Assembly (NCBI RefSeq): GCF_033547095.1
Contig: NZ_CP137852.1
Span: 4,985,001 to 5,049,000 of the forward strand
DNA: 64,000 nt
Direction of reading: 5' to 3'
DNA from: Sediminicoccus rosea
GTDB lineage: Bacteria; Pseudomonadota; Alphaproteobacteria; Acetobacterales; Acetobacteraceae
In this document: piece after piece, positions 62,694-64,000 of the stretch
How the letters are laid out: each line of letters begins with the position of its first letter
How positions within the stretch are numbered: position 1 is the first letter of the stretch
Made by a program: the position numbers and the translations under genes
Notes under the pieces: model-generated
Seen by the model: the letters and a program-made list of their open reading frames with translations, nothing else
What the model was told of the DNA's origin: nothing
Databases searched by the model: none

Positions 62694-63913
62694 GTGGACT
62701 TGGCGAAGGCGACCAGCGCCTCGCTGGCGGCGAGCTTGTCGATCTTCTCGATGGCCGCGTATTCGGCGGCCAGGCGCTCCAGCGCCTGCTCATAGATCTG
62801 GCGTTCGCTGAAGGACTGGTCCGGCTGGCCGGCATTGCGCTGCAGGTCGCGCACCACTTCCGCGATCTGGATGGGATCGCCGCTGTTGATCTTCGCCTCG
62901 TATTCCTGCGCGCGGCGGGACCACATGGTGCGCTTGATGCGCGCGCGGCCCTTCAGCGTGTCGATCGCTGCCTCGAACTCCTTCTGGGTGAAGAGCTTGC
63001 GCAGGCCAGCCGTGGGCACCTTGTTGACCGGGACGCGCAGCGTCATCCGGTTCTCCTCGAAGGTGACGACGATCATGTGGTGGTCCATGCCGGCCACCTC
63101 GATCACCTCGATGCCCTGCACCGTGCCGACGCCATGCGTCGGATAGACGACATGGTCACCGGCCTTGAACTCGACCTTGGGGCCGGGCGGGCGCGGCGGC
63201 GTGGACTGGCCCTCGGCGAAGCCGGGGCGGCCCGGGCTGCGGACGGCGAAGGAGGGCGGCATGTTGGGCCGCCCCATGGGCGGGCGGGGCGACATGGGAT
63301 TGGTGGCGTTCCGCACCGGCATGTTGGGCGGCGCCGCGACCACGATGGAGGGGCGCGGGCCGGCGGCGGCGGGCTCGGGGGCGGGCGGCGGCGCCTCGGC
63401 GACGGCGGCCGGCTTCTCGGCCTTGGCCGGGGCCGCCTTCTCGGGCGCGGATTTCGGAGTGGACTTGGCCTCGGAGGCCTTGCTCTTGGTCACTGGAGGT
63501 AAGGTTGCCTTGCTGGTGGAGACGGCGGGGGTCGCCGATGGGGTGGGCTTGGGCGGCAGGGCCGGGCTGGCCTTGGCCGGAGGGGTGGGCGGCTTGGCCT
63601 TGGTAGGCTTGGCCAGGACAGGGACGGGCGCGGGCTTCGCCTTGGCGGCCGGCTTCGGCGCGGATTTGGCGGCGGGCTTCGGCGCTGGCTTCGGGGCCGT
63701 CTTGGCAGCGGGCTTCGCCGCCTTGGGCGCGGGCTTGGCCGCCGGCTTCGGGGCGGACTTGGCGGCGGTCTTCGGCGCTGGCTTCGGGGCGGGCTTCTTC
63801 ACAGGCTTGGCGGCAGCCTTCGCGGAGGGCTTCGGCGCGGGTTTGGCCGCCGGCTTGCTGGCCACGCGGGCGGGCTTGGCTTTCGCCTTGGCGGGCTTTG
63901 CTGACGAGGCCAT
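62690..63913 (-). CDS. CarD family transcriptional regulator with long Lys/Ala/Pro tail
   Basis: 407 residues. The C-terminal 161 residues (247-407) form a complete CarD/CdnL domain: VEFKAGDHVVYPTHGVGTVQ, RVPVNKVPTAGLRKLF and a helical RMWSRRAQEYEAKINSG-type DNA-binding part. CarD binds RNA polymerase beta and stabilises open complexes. The N-terminal ~245 residues are low-complexity repeats of Lys, Ala and Pro (PKPAAK-type units), histone-H1-like, and unusual for CarD proteins of ~165 residues. The start is the ATG at 63913; an aggag lies 12 nt upstream. The remaining 87 bp to the window edge show no gene. Confidence 0.88.
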   Translation of the reverse strand: MASSAKPAKAKAKPARVASKPAAKPAPKPSAKAAAKPVKKPAPKPAPKTAAKSAPKPAAKPAPKAAKPAAKTAPKPAPKPAAKSAPKPAAKAKPAPVPVLAKPTKAKPPTPPAKASPALPPKPTPSATPAVSTSKATLPPVTKSKASEAKSTPKSAPEKAAPAKAEKPAAVAEAPPPAPEPAAAGPRPSIVVAAPPNMPVRNATNPMSPRPPMGRPNMPPSFAVRSPGRPGFAEGQSTPPRPPGPKVEFKAGDHVVYPTHGVGTVQGIEVIEVAGMDHHMIVVTFEENRMTLRVPVNKVPTAGLRKLFTQKEFEAAIDTLKGRARIKRTMWSRRAQEYEAKINSGDPIQIAEVVRDLQRNAGQPDQSFSERQIYEQALERLAAEYAAIEKIDKLAASEALVAFAKST

Positions 63914-64000
63914 GGGGCGCTTTGCTCCTGCATGCCGAGGAAAGGTTCGGAACGCGCGCCCCTGCCCGGTCGGAAGCAGGTGGAACAAGGGCTAGCGACG

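Overview
The window is a chromosomal segment of a high-GC alphaproteobacterium, most likely of the Acetobacteraceae and Roseomonas-like. This rests on the GC-rich coding with long antisense shadow frames, three Bug/TctC periplasmic binding proteins mixed with CaiB-type CoA-transferases, and the alphaproteobacterial flagellar regulators FlbD and FlbT. The genus is an inference. I see no rRNA, tRNA, CRISPR array, insertion sequence or prophage.

Layout. 1-4.2 kb: end of an Hsp70-like chaperone, then dienelactone hydrolase, two Bug proteins and a TauD-family dioxygenase. 4.2-16.5 kb: ABC1 kinase with M3 oligopeptidase, acyl-CoA synthetase, an orphan MCE/MlaD-type protein with a lipoprotein, fatty acid hydroxylase, nitronate monooxygenase, FAD monooxygenase, and a redox set of sulfite-oxidase-like enzyme, cytochrome b561 and YceI. 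16.6-24 kb (minus strand): the translation operon rimP-nusA-ylxR-infB-rbfA-truB-rpsO, with a strong hairpin between infB and rbfA and tandem hairpins after rpsO. 24-27.2 kb: CoA-transferase, HMG-CoA-lyase-like and Bug genes, coupled by 4-nt overlaps. 27.4-38.6 kb: DEAD-box helicase, MscS channel, class II aldolase, M20 amidohydrolase, a DUF484-xerC-NTF2-membrane protein operon, fructose-6-phosphate aldolase and priA. 38.6-41.7 kb: a BtuB-type receptor under a cobalamin riboswitch, and an ExoD protein. 41.7-44.9 kb: AbrB-type permease, CoA-transferase and crotonase.

44.9-61.3 kb is a flagellar island with two divergent arms. The minus arm is flgE-flgK-flgL-flbT-DUF1217, facing a small FlaG-like gene. 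The plus arm is fliK-flgD-fliF-fliG-fliN-flbD-flhA-flhF-flhG. Many plus-arm genes are translationally coupled by GTGA/ATGA overlaps. The 252-bp flgE/fliK gap carries sigma-54-type promoter matches in both directions and a perfect 13-bp palindrome between them. A related palindrome lies just before fliF. This suggests the encoded sigma-54 activator FlbD acts on its own cluster. The window ends with a methyltransferase, SufE and a CarD regulator carrying a long Lys/Ala/Pro tail.

The best candidates for new biology are the FlbD/sigma-54 architecture, the FlhF with lost GTPase motifs, the two CoA-enzyme operons whose lyase and crotonase lack signature catalytic residues, the orphan MCE-lipoprotein pair, and several structured intergenic repeats. 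I found no wholly new defence or mobile system.
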